DNA of 7,053 nt from an uncultured Acetobacter sp. (GCA_937900755.1 CALCDN010000004.1:1-7053); one strand, 5' to 3'. Positions 1 through 6,392 are shown, counted from the first letter of the stretch. Notes: generated by a model not told the origin, from the letters alone. Program-made: numbers and translations.

Positions 1-91
1 GGTGCGCCACAAGCCACAGCGCGGCCGCCACCACTGCGGCCAGGCCCTGACCCACGCTCCGGCCCGCCCCACGGGCCACCCCACGGCTCAC
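1..91 (-). CDS. possible N-terminus of a membrane or exported protein, cut by window edge
   Basis: This minus-strand frame is open from a GTG at 91 to the left edge (30 codons, not ended). The peptide has a basic, glycine-rich start with arginines at 3, 6, 10 and 11. A hydrophobic run of alanine, valine and leucine follows at about residues 17-29. That pattern fits a signal peptide or a first membrane segment. The frame stays open upstream to an ATG at 193, but those extra 34 residues look like translated non-coding DNA and no ribosome-binding site precedes that ATG. The GTG has only a weak GGGGA about 12 nt upstream. No family can be named. The frame may equally be chance in GC-rich sequence, and only the sequence left of the window would settle it. 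Confidence 0.28.
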   Translation of the reverse strand, partial: MSRGVARGAGRSVGQGLAAVVAAALWLVAH

Positions 92-193
92 CCGCTGGTG
101 GGGTCCCCGGCGGCTTGGCGCAAGTGCTGGGCAAAAGTGCTGCGAACATTCTGCCCGCAGGCTCCCCCACACGGGCGACACACGCCCGGACAT

Positions 194-405
194 GAAACTA
201 CAGAAAAACTCAGCCAAGACTGGCACGGAACCTTGCATCCTCTGGCATGGGTGTGGGCCACATATCCGCTTTTGCAAACCTGTCTGCTGGCCGCATATTT
301 TGTAAAACGGAACTGTTTCGTTTTATAATGCGCCCCGGCCCCTGTCAAACGCAGGCCCCGGCCCTGCCAAAGCATACAACCACCGCCCACCCATAGGCCG
401 CACAC
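194..405. other. intergenic stretch without a convincing gene
   Basis: No frame here looks coding. A plus-strand frame spanning 2-328 encodes a histidine- and proline-rich peptide with no recognisable motif and no ribosome-binding site. The stretch around 290-330 is AT-rich compared with the rest of the window and holds a promoter-like element and a palindrome, listed separately. A small inverted repeat (GCAGG/CCTGC, 351-367) lies between them and the gcvP terminator. Confidence 0.6.
300..329 (+). promoter_or_regulatory. promoter-like element with an operator-like palindrome in its spacer
   Basis: A perfect TATAAT at 324-329 is preceded, after 18 nt, by TTGTAA at 300-305, a 4/6 match to the -35 consensus. 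The spacer is almost exactly filled by a palindrome: AAAACGGAAC (304-313), a central T, then GTTTCGTTTT (315-324), with one mismatch in ten pairs. Short palindromes of this AAACGGAAC/GTTTCGTTT kind resemble binding sites of TetR-family repressors, but that is a resemblance only. Because the element is nearly symmetrical, a weaker promoter may also read leftwards (TTATAA and TACAAA on the minus strand) towards the partial gene at the edge. No rightward gene follows before the end of gcvP. Confidence 0.45.
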
Positions 406-438
406 AAAAAAGGCGGTCCGGGTCATACCCGAACCGCC
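406..438 (-). terminator. intrinsic terminator after gcvP
   Basis: On the minus strand a 12-bp stem (GGCGGTTCGGGT paired with ACCCGGACCGCC, 412-423 with 427-438) closes a 3-nt loop and is followed by six T (406-411). It begins 43 nt after the gcvP stop codon. One pair is G-U in the minus-strand RNA but C-A in the plus-strand RNA, so the hairpin is built for leftward transcription. Read rightwards it is followed by only four T, so it could be a weaker terminator in that direction too. Confidence 0.9.
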
Positions 439-481
439 CTTTTGTCAGCAGCGCCAGCCAGCCATCAGGGCCGCGCCGTGG

Positions 482-3367
482 TTATTCCATCCACTCCGCA
501 ATGTCGGGGCAGGAGCAGACAAGGTTGCGGTCGCCGTACACGTTGTCGATCCGGGCCACGTTGGGCCAGTATTTGGTGGCCGGGTTGACACCGGGGGGGA
601 AGCACGCCTGCTGGCGGGTATAGGGGTGCTCCCATGCCAGGGCCGTAACCGCCGCCCCCGTATGGGGCGCGTGGCGCAGCACGGACTGCTCAGCCGTGAC
701 CATACCCTGTTCCACCGCGCGCACCTCGTCACGGATGGCCAGCATGGCATCGCAAAAGCGGTCCAGCTCGGCCTTGCCCTCGGATTCGGTGGGTTCGATC
801 ATGAACGTGCCCGCAACAGGAAAACTGACCGTGGGCGCATGGAACCCGTAGTCCACCAGCCGCTTGGCCATGTCATCCACGCTCACACCCGTGCTGTCCT
901 TGATCGGGCGCAGGTCCAGGATGCACTCATGCGCCACCCGCCCCTTGGCCCCACGGTACAGCACCGGATACGCATCGGACAGGCGGCTGACTATGTAGTT
1001 GGCGTTCAGGATGGCCACCTGTGTTGCGCGCTTGAGCCCTTCATCGCCCATAAGGCGGATATACGCCCACGAGATCGGCAGGGTGGAGGCCGAGCCAAAC
1101 TGCGCGGCACTGACCGCCATGCCCACCGCCGGGTCCGCCGGATGCCCGGGCAGGAAGGGGGCAAGGTGGGCGCGCACGCCAATTGGCCCCATGCCCGGAC
1201 CACCCCCGCCATGGGGGATGCAGAAGGTCTTGTGCAGGTTGAAGTGGCTGACATCCCCCCCATAATCCGCCGGGCGGGCAAGGCCGACCTGCGCGTTCAT
1301 GTTCGCACCATCCACGTACACCTGCCCGCCTGCCGCGTGCACCATGTCGCAGATGGCGCGCATGTTCTCCTCGAACACACCATGGGTGGAGGGGTAGGTG
1401 ATCATCACGGCGGACAGGTCGGCCGCGTGGGCTTCCACCTTGGCCTGCATGTCCGCAAGGTCGATATTGCCTTCCACGTCGCACTTGACCACCACAACGC
1501 TCATGCCCGCCATCTGGGCGGACGCGGGGTTGGTACCGTGGGCGGAGGCGGGAATAAGGCACACATTGCGCCCCCCCTGCCCACGCGCGCGGTGGTAGGC
1601 GCGAATGGCCAGCAGGCCCGCGTACTCGCCCTGCGCACCCGAGTTGGGCTGGAAGGACACCGCATCATACCCGCTGATCGCGCATAGCCAGCGCTCGAGG
1701 TCGGCCAGCAGGCTGTGGTAACCCTGTGCCTGATCGGCCGGGGCAAACGGGTGCAGGTCGCAAAAGCCGGGCCACGTAATGGGCAGCATTTCCACCGTGG
1801 CGTTCAGCTTCATGGTGCAAGAGCCAAGGGGGATCATGGTCCGGTCAAGGGCCAGGTCCTTGTCTGACAGGCGGCGCAGGTAACGCAGCATATCCGTTTC
1901 GGACCGGCACGCGCCAAACACCGCCTGCCGCATAAAGGCCGACTGGCGCACCAGCGCGTCTGGCACGGTGGAGGCCGCCTGCCCCAGCCTGAGCGCCATA
2001 TGCCCCATGCGGTCGCGGTCGGGGCAGAAGACGGACCACACGTCCAGCACGGTTTTGATTGTGCTCGTCTCGTCCAGGCTGATGCCAATACGGCTGGCCC
2101 CCGCGTTCCGCAGGTTCATGCCCATTGCACACGCGCGGGCCAAAAGGTCCGGGGCGGCATCGCCCACGTTCAGGGTGATCGTGTCAAAGAACGCGGTGGT
2201 TTCCACGTTTACGCCAAGCTCGCGCAGGCCCGCGGCCAGTGCGCCCGCCAGCCCATGCACGCGCCGGGCAATGGCCTTAAGCCCTTCCGGCCCATGGTAC
2301 ACCCCGTACATGCCCGCAATGACGGCCAGCAGCACCTGGGCTGTACAGATGTTGGAGGTCGCTTTTTCACGCCGGATATGCTGCTCGCGCGTTTGCAGCG
2401 CCAGACGGTAGGCCGGGCGGCCCTCGCTATCGACCGAAACCCCCACAAGGCGGCCGGGCATGCTGCGCTTGTAGGCGTCCCTTACCGCCATGTAGGCGGC
2501 ATGCGGGCCACCAAAGCCCATGGGCACGCCAAAGCGCTGGGTGGAGCCAATGGCGATATCCGCCCCCAGCTCCCCCGGAGATGCCAGCAGGGTCAGGGCC
2601 AGCGGGTCAGCCGCCATAACGGCAATGGCACCGGCTGCATGCAGGCCGTCAATACCCGCGCGCGGATCGGTGAGCTGCCCCGAGGAGCCGGGGTACTGGA
2701 ACAAGGCGCCAAACACATCGGCTGCGTTCAGGTCCGTGGCCGGGTTGCCAACCTGAATGGCAAAGCCCATGGGCTCGGCCCGGGTTTTGAGCACCGCAAT
2801 GGTCTGGGGGTGGCAGTCTGCATCAACAAAAAACGTGTTGGAAGCGGATTTGGCAACCCGCCTGGCCAGCGCCATGGCCTCGGCCGCCGCCGTGGCCTCG
2901 TCCAGCAGGGAGGCGTTGGCAATGTCCAGCCCGGTCAGTTCGGTCACCATGGTCTGGAAGTTCAGCAGCGCTTCCAGCCGCCCCTGGCTGATTTCGGGCT
3001 GGTAGGGCGTATAGGCCGTGTACCAGGCCGGGTTTTCCAGAATATTGCGCCCGATGACCGCAGGCAGCACCGTGCCGTAATAGCCCTGCCCGATCAGGCT
3101 GGTGAGCACGCGGTTCTGCCCCGCCAGTGCGCGCAGGTGCTCCAGCACCTGCGTTTCGGTCCAGCCATCCCCCAGGCCCAGCGGCTTTTGCACCCGAATG
3201 GTGGCGGGCAGGGTCTGGGCTGTCAGCGCGTCAAGGGTGCTCGCACCCACCGTGCGCAGCATGGCGGCCTGCTCGTCTGGCGTGGGGCCAATATGCCGGG
3301 CGGCAAAAGCGGCCCCATCGGCCACAAGCCCTGCAAAAGCGGGCAGGTTTTCAACTTGGGAGAACAT
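482..3367 (-). CDS. gcvP: glycine dehydrogenase (decarboxylating), P protein of the glycine cleavage system
   Basis: The P protein is a pyridoxal-phosphate enzyme that decarboxylates glycine and passes the aminomethyl group to the lipoyl arm of GcvH in the cytoplasm. The product has 961 residues, the usual size of the single-chain form that carries both the N- and C-terminal halves. Landmarks in order are GSTQRFGVPMGFGGPHAAY (from residue 274), REKATSNICTAQ (about 333), GSCTMKLNAT (about 515), SAHGTNPASAQ (608) and NLHKTFCIPHGGGGPG, in which Lys713 should bind pyridoxal phosphate. The C-terminus has TESEGK and DRNLVCSCP. I chose the ATG at 3367, which has AGGA 11 nt upstream. The frame continues to a GTG at 3463, but that 32-residue extension is rich in Cys, Trp and Arg and is not part of the family. 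The gene lies 171 nt after gcvH and ends in TAA ahead of a strong terminator. No defect is seen. Confidence 0.97.
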   Translation of the reverse strand: MFSQVENLPAFAGLVADGAAFAARHIGPTPDEQAAMLRTVGASTLDALTAQTLPATIRVQKPLGLGDGWTETQVLEHLRALAGQNRVLTSLIGQGYYGTVLPAVIGRNILENPAWYTAYTPYQPEISQGRLEALLNFQTMVTELTGLDIANASLLDEATAAAEAMALARRVAKSASNTFFVDADCHPQTIAVLKTRAEPMGFAIQVGNPATDLNAADVFGALFQYPGSSGQLTDPRAGIDGLHAAGAIAVMAADPLALTLLASPGELGADIAIGSTQRFGVPMGFGGPHAAYMAVRDAYKRSMPGRLVGVSVDSEGRPAYRLALQTREQHIRREKATSNICTAQVLLAVIAGMYGVYHGPEGLKAIARRVHGLAGALAAGLRELGVNVETTAFFDTITLNVGDAAPDLLARACAMGMNLRNAGASRIGISLDETSTIKTVLDVWSVFCPDRDRMGHMALRLGQAASTVPDALVRQSAFMRQAVFGACRSETDMLRYLRRLSDKDLALDRTMIPLGSCTMKLNATVEMLPITWPGFCDLHPFAPADQAQGYHSLLADLERWLCAISGYDAVSFQPNSGAQGEYAGLLAIRAYHRARGQGGRNVCLIPASAHGTNPASAQMAGMSVVVVKCDVEGNIDLADMQAKVEAHAADLSAVMITYPSTHGVFEENMRAICDMVHAAGGQVYVDGANMNAQVGLARPADYGGDVSHFNLHKTFCIPHGGGGPGMGPIGVRAHLAPFLPGHPADPAVGMAVSAAQFGSASTLPISWAYIRLMGDEGLKRATQVAILNANYIVSRLSDAYPVLYRGAKGRVAHECILDLRPIKDSTGVSVDDMAKRLVDYGFHAPTVSFPVAGTFMIEPTESEGKAELDRFCDAMLAIRDEVRAVEQGMVTAEQSVLRHAPHTGAAVTALAWEHPYTRQQACFPPGVNPATKYWPNVARIDNVYGDRNLVCSCPDIAEWME

Positions 3368-3538
3368 GCTGGCAACAATCCTGATACACGCGAAAAACAC
3401 GGAACAACACAGGGAATACCCCGCCCCCCACCACACGCCCCGCCACGCACGCCCTGCGCGCACTGGGCCGCCAGAAAGGCGGGCACGCCAGGCAAGGGCT
3501 TGCGGGCAGGGAGCCGGTGCGGGTCAGGCGGGGTTTAT
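3368..3538 (-). other. gcvH-gcvP spacer with a G-rich leader
   Basis: The gap between the gcvH stop and the gcvP ATG is long for an operon (171 nt). In the minus-strand RNA it contains a short hairpin, CCGCC-UUUCU-GGCGG (3468-3482), without a U tract. Next comes a very G-rich segment (complement of 3419-3456) with repeated GGCGTG-like units and runs of four to six G. A gcvP ribosome-binding site (AGGA, 11 nt before the ATG) closes the spacer. I see no clear terminator or promoter, so gcvP is most likely cotranscribed with gcvTH. Confidence 0.5.
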
Positions 3539-3904
3539 TCAGCCCACGAACGCGGCGTAGGCTACGGCGTCCATCAGCCCGTCAAGCTGTGCGGGGTTGC
3601 TCAGGCGGAATGTGACAATCCAGCCAGCCCCCTGTGGGTCGGAACTGACGATGGAGGGGTCATCGGCCAGGGCTGCGTTGCCGTCCACGATCTCGCCATC
3701 CACGGGGGCGTAGATGTCGGATGCGGCCTTGACCGATTCCACAACCGCCACGGCCTCGCCCGCCTTGACCTGCGTGCCAGCGGGTTTGGTTTCCACAAAC
3801 ACCAGTTCACCCAGTTCGTCCGCTGCGTGCTGGGTAATGCCCACCACGGCCGTATCACCCTCCACGCGCAGCCATTCATGTTCGCTCGTAAAATACAGGG
3901 TCAT
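3539..3904 (-). CDS. gcvH: glycine cleavage system H protein (lipoyl carrier)
   Basis: GcvH carries the aminomethyl group on a lipoyl-lysine between the P and T proteins and is reoxidised by the L protein. The product has 121 residues, normal for the family. It shows the N-terminal FTSEHEWLRVEGD motif, the VGITQHAADELGELVFVE segment, and the lipoylation site ESVKAASD with Lys59 as the modified residue, followed by APVDGEIV. The frame is open far upstream to 4426 inside gcvT. The real start is the ATG at 3904, because homology begins there and a ribosome-binding site GGAG lies 10 nt upstream (complement of 3915-3918). It sits 67 nt after gcvT and 171 nt before gcvP, in the usual T-H-P order. 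Confidence 0.97.
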   Translation of the reverse strand: MTLYFTSEHEWLRVEGDTAVVGITQHAADELGELVFVETKPAGTQVKAGEAVAVVESVKAASDIYAPVDGEIVDGNAALADDPSIVSSDPQGAGWIVTFRLSNPAQLDGLMDAVAYAAFVG

Positions 3905-3971
3905 CGCCTTAATACTCCGTAAGCCCCAAAGCAGGGCCTGTTTGAAAACTGTTTGAACCGAAAGGGAAAGC
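3905..3971 (-). repeat. gcvT-gcvH spacer with a 9-bp direct repeat
   Basis: The 67-nt spacer contains TTCAAACAG twice on the minus strand (complement of 3949-3957 and 3938-3946), with an 11-nt period. The gcvH ribosome-binding site follows. There is no terminator, consistent with cotranscription of gcvT and gcvH. Confidence 0.55.
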
Positions 3972-5108
3972 TCAGCGCCTGAAGCGCGCGGGCACCAAAG
4001 GCAGGGCCGCAACACGGGTGGCAACGCCGCGCCCGCGCAGTTCGGCCACAAGTTCCGTGCCAATGCCCGCATGCGGTGTGGCCACGTAGCCCATGGCAAC
4101 CGGGGCCTCCAGCGTGGGGCCAAACGCGCCGGATGTGACCTCGCCCACCTTGTCGGCCAGGGCGGCATCGGCGTACAGGGGGGCGCCGTGGCGCACGGGG
4201 GCGCGGCCGGTTGGCAGCAGGCCCACGCGGCGGCGGGGTACCCCTTTTTCGAGTTGGTCGAGCTTAATGTCGGCCCCCGGAAAGCCCCCCGCGCGCGCGC
4301 CACCCGTGCGGCGGGATTTCTGGATGGACCACTCAAGGGCCGCTTCCACGGGGGTTGTGGTCTCGTCAATATCCGCCCCGTACAGGCATAGCCCGGCCTC
4401 CAGCCGCAGGCTGTCACGCGCGCCAAGGCCGATCAGCCTGACCTGCTGGTGCTGGAGCAACTGGCGGGCCACGCGGTCCGCATCCTTGGCGGAGAGCGAA
4501 ATTTCGTACCCGTCCTCGCCCGTATAGCCCGAGCGCGAAACAATGCAGCGCGCGCCGTCAATTTCGAGCATGCACACATCCATAAAGCGCATGGTCGCGG
4601 CATCGGCGTCAAAACTGCTCAGCACGTCCTGCGCTTCCGGCCCCTGCAGGGCGAGCAGGGCGCGGTCGGGCAGGGGCTCGACCAGGCAGTCGGCCAGGTT
4701 GTCCTGCAAATGGGCAAAGTCGGCCTGCTTGCATGCAGCGTTGACCACCAGCAACAGGCAGTCCTCCTGGGCGATGACCATAAGGTCGTCCAGAATCCCG
4801 CCCGATGGGTTGGTGAACTGCGTGTAGCGCTGCCGGTTGGGTTTGAGGGCCACAATATCGGCTGGCACCAGCCGCTCCAGCGCCAGGGCTGCGTCCTCCA
4901 CATGGCCCGAGCGGGGGCGTATGCGCACCTGCCCCATGTGGGACACGTCAAACAGCCCCACATGCTCACGCACATGGCGGTGCTCGGCCATGATGCCATC
5001 CGCGTATTGCAACGGCATGGCATAGCCCGCGAACGGCACCATCTTGCCGCCAAAATCCTGATGCAGGGTATGGAGAGGAGTGTGGAGGAGAGAAGAATCG
5101 GTGCCCAT
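3972..5108 (-). CDS. gcvT: aminomethyltransferase, T protein of the glycine cleavage system
   Basis: GcvT releases ammonia from the aminomethyl-lipoyl group on GcvH and moves the one-carbon unit to tetrahydrofolate, giving 5,10-methylene-THF. The product has 378 residues, within the normal range. Recognisable segments are GGKMVPFAGYAMPLQY near residue 20, FDVSHMGQ (53-60), and GGILDDLMV (103-111), whose aspartates match the folate-site region of the family. Further on come SRSGYTGEDGYEIS, GLGARDSLRLEAGLCLYG, the TTPVEAALEW motif and, near the C-terminus, GEVTSGAFGPTLEAPVAMGYV. The ATG at 5108 has AAGG 8 nt upstream, and that site is inside an RNA hairpin. It is the first gene after the glycine riboswitch, and so its first target. 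Confidence 0.97.
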   Translation of the reverse strand: MGTDSSLLHTPLHTLHQDFGGKMVPFAGYAMPLQYADGIMAEHRHVREHVGLFDVSHMGQVRIRPRSGHVEDAALALERLVPADIVALKPNRQRYTQFTNPSGGILDDLMVIAQEDCLLLVVNAACKQADFAHLQDNLADCLVEPLPDRALLALQGPEAQDVLSSFDADAATMRFMDVCMLEIDGARCIVSRSGYTGEDGYEISLSAKDADRVARQLLQHQQVRLIGLGARDSLRLEAGLCLYGADIDETTTPVEAALEWSIQKSRRTGGARAGGFPGADIKLDQLEKGVPRRRVGLLPTGRAPVRHGAPLYADAALADKVGEVTSGAFGPTLEAPVAMGYVATPHAGIGTELVAELRGRGVATRVAALPLVPARFRR

Positions 5109-5167
5109 GCACGCCGCCTTACAAAATAAGGCCCAAATCCCGCGCGCACCTTATGCAGGGCACAAGG
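5109..5167 (-). promoter_or_regulatory. hairpins controlling the gcvT ribosome-binding site
   Basis: Just upstream of the gcvT ATG, the minus-strand RNA contains GCCTTA-TTTTG-TAAGGC (5116-5132), which buries the AAGG ribosome-binding site (complement of 5117-5120). Before it lies a second hairpin, CCTTGTG-CCCTG-CATAAGG (5149-5167). The 3' arm of the first to be transcribed (ATAAGG) is also complementary to the 5' arm of the second (CCTTAT, complement of 5126-5131). Pairing between them would free the ribosome-binding site, so the two arrangements exclude each other. The pairing is seen in the sequence; the switching role is inferred. Confidence 0.55.
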
Positions 5168-5168
5168 C

Positions 5169-5206
5169 AAAAACACGGAGCTTCGGACCGGACCGTCCGC
5201 TGCCCC
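5169..5206 (-). terminator. riboswitch-linked terminator-like hairpin
   Basis: On the minus strand GGGGC (5202-5206) pairs with GCTCC (5177-5181). A symmetric AG/AA internal loop follows, then CGGAC (5195-5199) pairs with GTCCG (5184-5188) around a 6-nt loop. The sequence GTG and then five T (5169-5173) come next. This has the form of an intrinsic terminator and starts at the last base of aptamer II. It is probably the transcriptional part of the riboswitch expression platform. Confidence 0.6.
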
Positions 5207-5359
5207 TTCTGTGCTTTTGCCTGAGATCGCTATCCCGTCGGCGGGTGCGAACGCACCTCTCTCCAGAAGTTTTAGAGCGCAGGGTCCTTTTGCCTGAGAG
5301 TTTCCGGGGCGGTTGCTCCTTCGGCGCCAGCTTTTTACGGCTGGTCTCTCCCTCTGCGC
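5206..5359 (-). promoter_or_regulatory. tandem glycine riboswitch (gcvT class)
   Basis: Two glycine aptamers lie in the gcvT leader. Aptamer I spans 5277-5359; its P1 stem pairs GCGCAG with CTGCGC. It carries the conserved GCCGAAGGAGCAA and GGAAACTCTCAGGCAAAAGG. Aptamer II spans 5206-5269; its P1 pairs CTTCTG with CAGAAG, and it carries GCCGACGGGATAG and TCTCAGGCAAAAGCAC. The linker between them is only 7 nt (TCTAAAA). This is the two-aptamer arrangement known for glycine riboswitches, which usually turn gcv operons on when glycine is plentiful. The downstream terminator-like and ribosome-binding-site hairpins fit that role here. Confidence 0.95.
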
Positions 5360-5363
5360 GGGT

Positions 5364-5405
5364 GCGACCGTGACATTATTTACCCGCCAAGTCAATCACG
5401 GTCGC
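5364..5405 (-). repeat. 10-bp inverted repeat around the probable gcvT promoter region
   Basis: Perfect 10-bp arms, GCGACCGTGA (5364-5373 on the plus strand) and its reverse complement (5396-5405), enclose 22 bp. That interior holds, on the minus strand, TTGACT and the AT-rich TAAATAAT (5375-5382). TAAATAAT is the only -10-like sequence I see ahead of the riboswitch, and no good -35 lies at the right distance from it. The repeat begins 8 nt past the speE stop. It could be an operator or, in readthrough RNA from speE, a hairpin; there is no T tract to make it a standard terminator. Confidence 0.55.
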
Positions 5406-5413
5406 GGCGGGCC

Positions 5414-6286
5414 TTACCCTTTGCGGGGCGGCAGGTGCCTGGCGATATAGGGCGGAAGGTTGAAGGAGCCTGTGTGGATTTCTGGCGTCCAGTACTGGGT
5501 TTTTCCCAAAATTCCGGCCTGCTCGGCGCGGGCGCGCACATCGGCTGTGTGCTGGCCCGCGGGGTTGACCCCCTTGGAGGCGATGCCCAGCGTCATGAAC
5601 CCGCCAACATAGGTTGGCACCGCCGCCACATAAGCCGACACATTGGGGAAGTACTTGGCCCGGCGCTCGCTGGTTTCAAACAGTTCGTCCGCCTGCATGA
5701 ACGGCACGCCGCACTGGTTGACAATCAGGCCTTCCGCACTGAGCACGCGGGCGCAATGGGCGTAAAAACTGTCGGTAAACAGGACTTCGCCCACACCAAT
5801 GGGGTCGGTGCTGTCCACGATGATCACGTCAAAGGCGCCATCAGCCGCCTTGGCCACGTAATCAATCCCGTCGCCCACAATCACCTGCGCGCGCGGGTTG
5901 GTCCAGGCATCGCCCGCAATGGAGGGCAGGTGCTCTTTGGCAAGGTCGATGACCGCGCCATCAATTTCCACCATCACGGCTTTTTCCACGCCGGGGTGCT
6001 CAAGCACGCGGCGCAGCACGCCGCCATCACCTGCGCCAATGATCAGCACATTGCGCGGGGCCTTGTGCGTGAACAGGGGAACGTGGGTCAGCATTTCCTG
6101 ATAAACGAATTCATCACGCTCGGTAATCTGCACCACGCCGTCAAGCAGCAGGACACGACCGTGAGAATCGCTTTCAAATACTACAATATCCTGAAACGGG
6201 CTTGTTACGCGCGCCAGTTCCCTGACAACACGGAAGCGCTGGCCCCAGTTGTCGTACAGGGTTTCTTCGATCCAGTTTTCAGCCAT
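5414..6286 (-). CDS. speE: polyamine aminopropyltransferase (spermidine synthase)
   Basis: SpeE transfers the aminopropyl group from decarboxylated S-adenosylmethionine to putrescine, giving spermidine and methylthioadenosine. The 290-residue product is close to the E. coli enzyme in length. It has the N-terminal ETLYDNWGQRF region and a GRVLLLDGVVQITERDEFVYQEMLTHVP-type core (43-70). The nucleotide-binding loop is GAGDGG (84-89) in place of the commoner GGGDGG. The catalytic DSTDP follows (Asp158, Asp161), then PTYVGGFMTLG (224-234). Of four in-frame ATGs (6352, 6304, 6295, 6286) I prefer 6286, since AAGGA lies 8 nt upstream and it starts the family-like MAENWIEETL. The exact amine substrate cannot be read from sequence. 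It lies 106 nt after speD and is probably cotranscribed with it. Confidence 0.95.
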   Translation of the reverse strand: MAENWIEETLYDNWGQRFRVVRELARVTSPFQDIVVFESDSHGRVLLLDGVVQITERDEFVYQEMLTHVPLFTHKAPRNVLIIGAGDGGVLRRVLEHPGVEKAVMVEIDGAVIDLAKEHLPSIAGDAWTNPRAQVIVGDGIDYVAKAADGAFDVIIVDSTDPIGVGEVLFTDSFYAHCARVLSAEGLIVNQCGVPFMQADELFETSERRAKYFPNVSAYVAAVPTYVGGFMTLGIASKGVNPAGQHTADVRARAEQAGILGKTQYWTPEIHTGSFNLPPYIARHLPPRKG

Positions 6287-6312
6287 CTCAGCCATCCTTG
6301 CCATGCACGGCG

Positions 6313-6347
6313 CGGCAGCTCTGCCCAGATCATGGGCAAAGCTGCCG
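6313..6347 (-). promoter_or_regulatory. 15-bp hairpin between speD and speE
   Basis: On the minus strand CGGCAGCTTTGCCCA (6333-6347) pairs with TGGGCAGAGCTGCCG (6313-6327) around the 5-nt loop TGATC. The one non-Watson-Crick pair is G-U in the minus-strand RNA but would be C-A in the opposite strand, so it is an RNA structure of the spe transcript. No T tract follows, so it is not a normal terminator. It ends about 18 nt before the speE ribosome-binding site and may affect mRNA stability, processing or the SpeD-to-SpeE ratio. Confidence 0.7.
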
Positions 6348-6392
6348 TTCAATACCGATAAAGAGGAATGTTACGCGCCGCGCAAACAGGGG

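Noticed and set aside
2..328. 108-codon plus-strand frame at the left end
   Set aside because: Begins at the window edge with GTG, is His/Pro-rich and has no motif; it crosses the AT-rich promoter-like region.
626..1687. 353-codon plus-strand open frame
   Set aside because: Antisense to the conserved C-terminal half of gcvP, with low-complexity His/Arg/Gly composition and no ribosome-binding site.
2000..3922. 640-codon plus-strand open frame
   Set aside because: It lies wholly antisense to gcvP and gcvH, is rich in His, Gly, Arg and Gln, has no domain-like motif and is explained by third-position G/C bias of the real genes.
3905..4426. N-terminal extension of gcvH into gcvT
   Set aside because: The extension reads through gcvT in another frame; H-protein homology and the ribosome-binding site start at 3904.
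4449..5129. 226-codon plus-strand open frame
   Set aside because: Antisense to gcvT and its leader hairpin; no recognisable protein features.
5435..6361. 308-codon plus-strand open frame
   Set aside because: Mirror of speE, which has clear catalytic motifs on the other strand.
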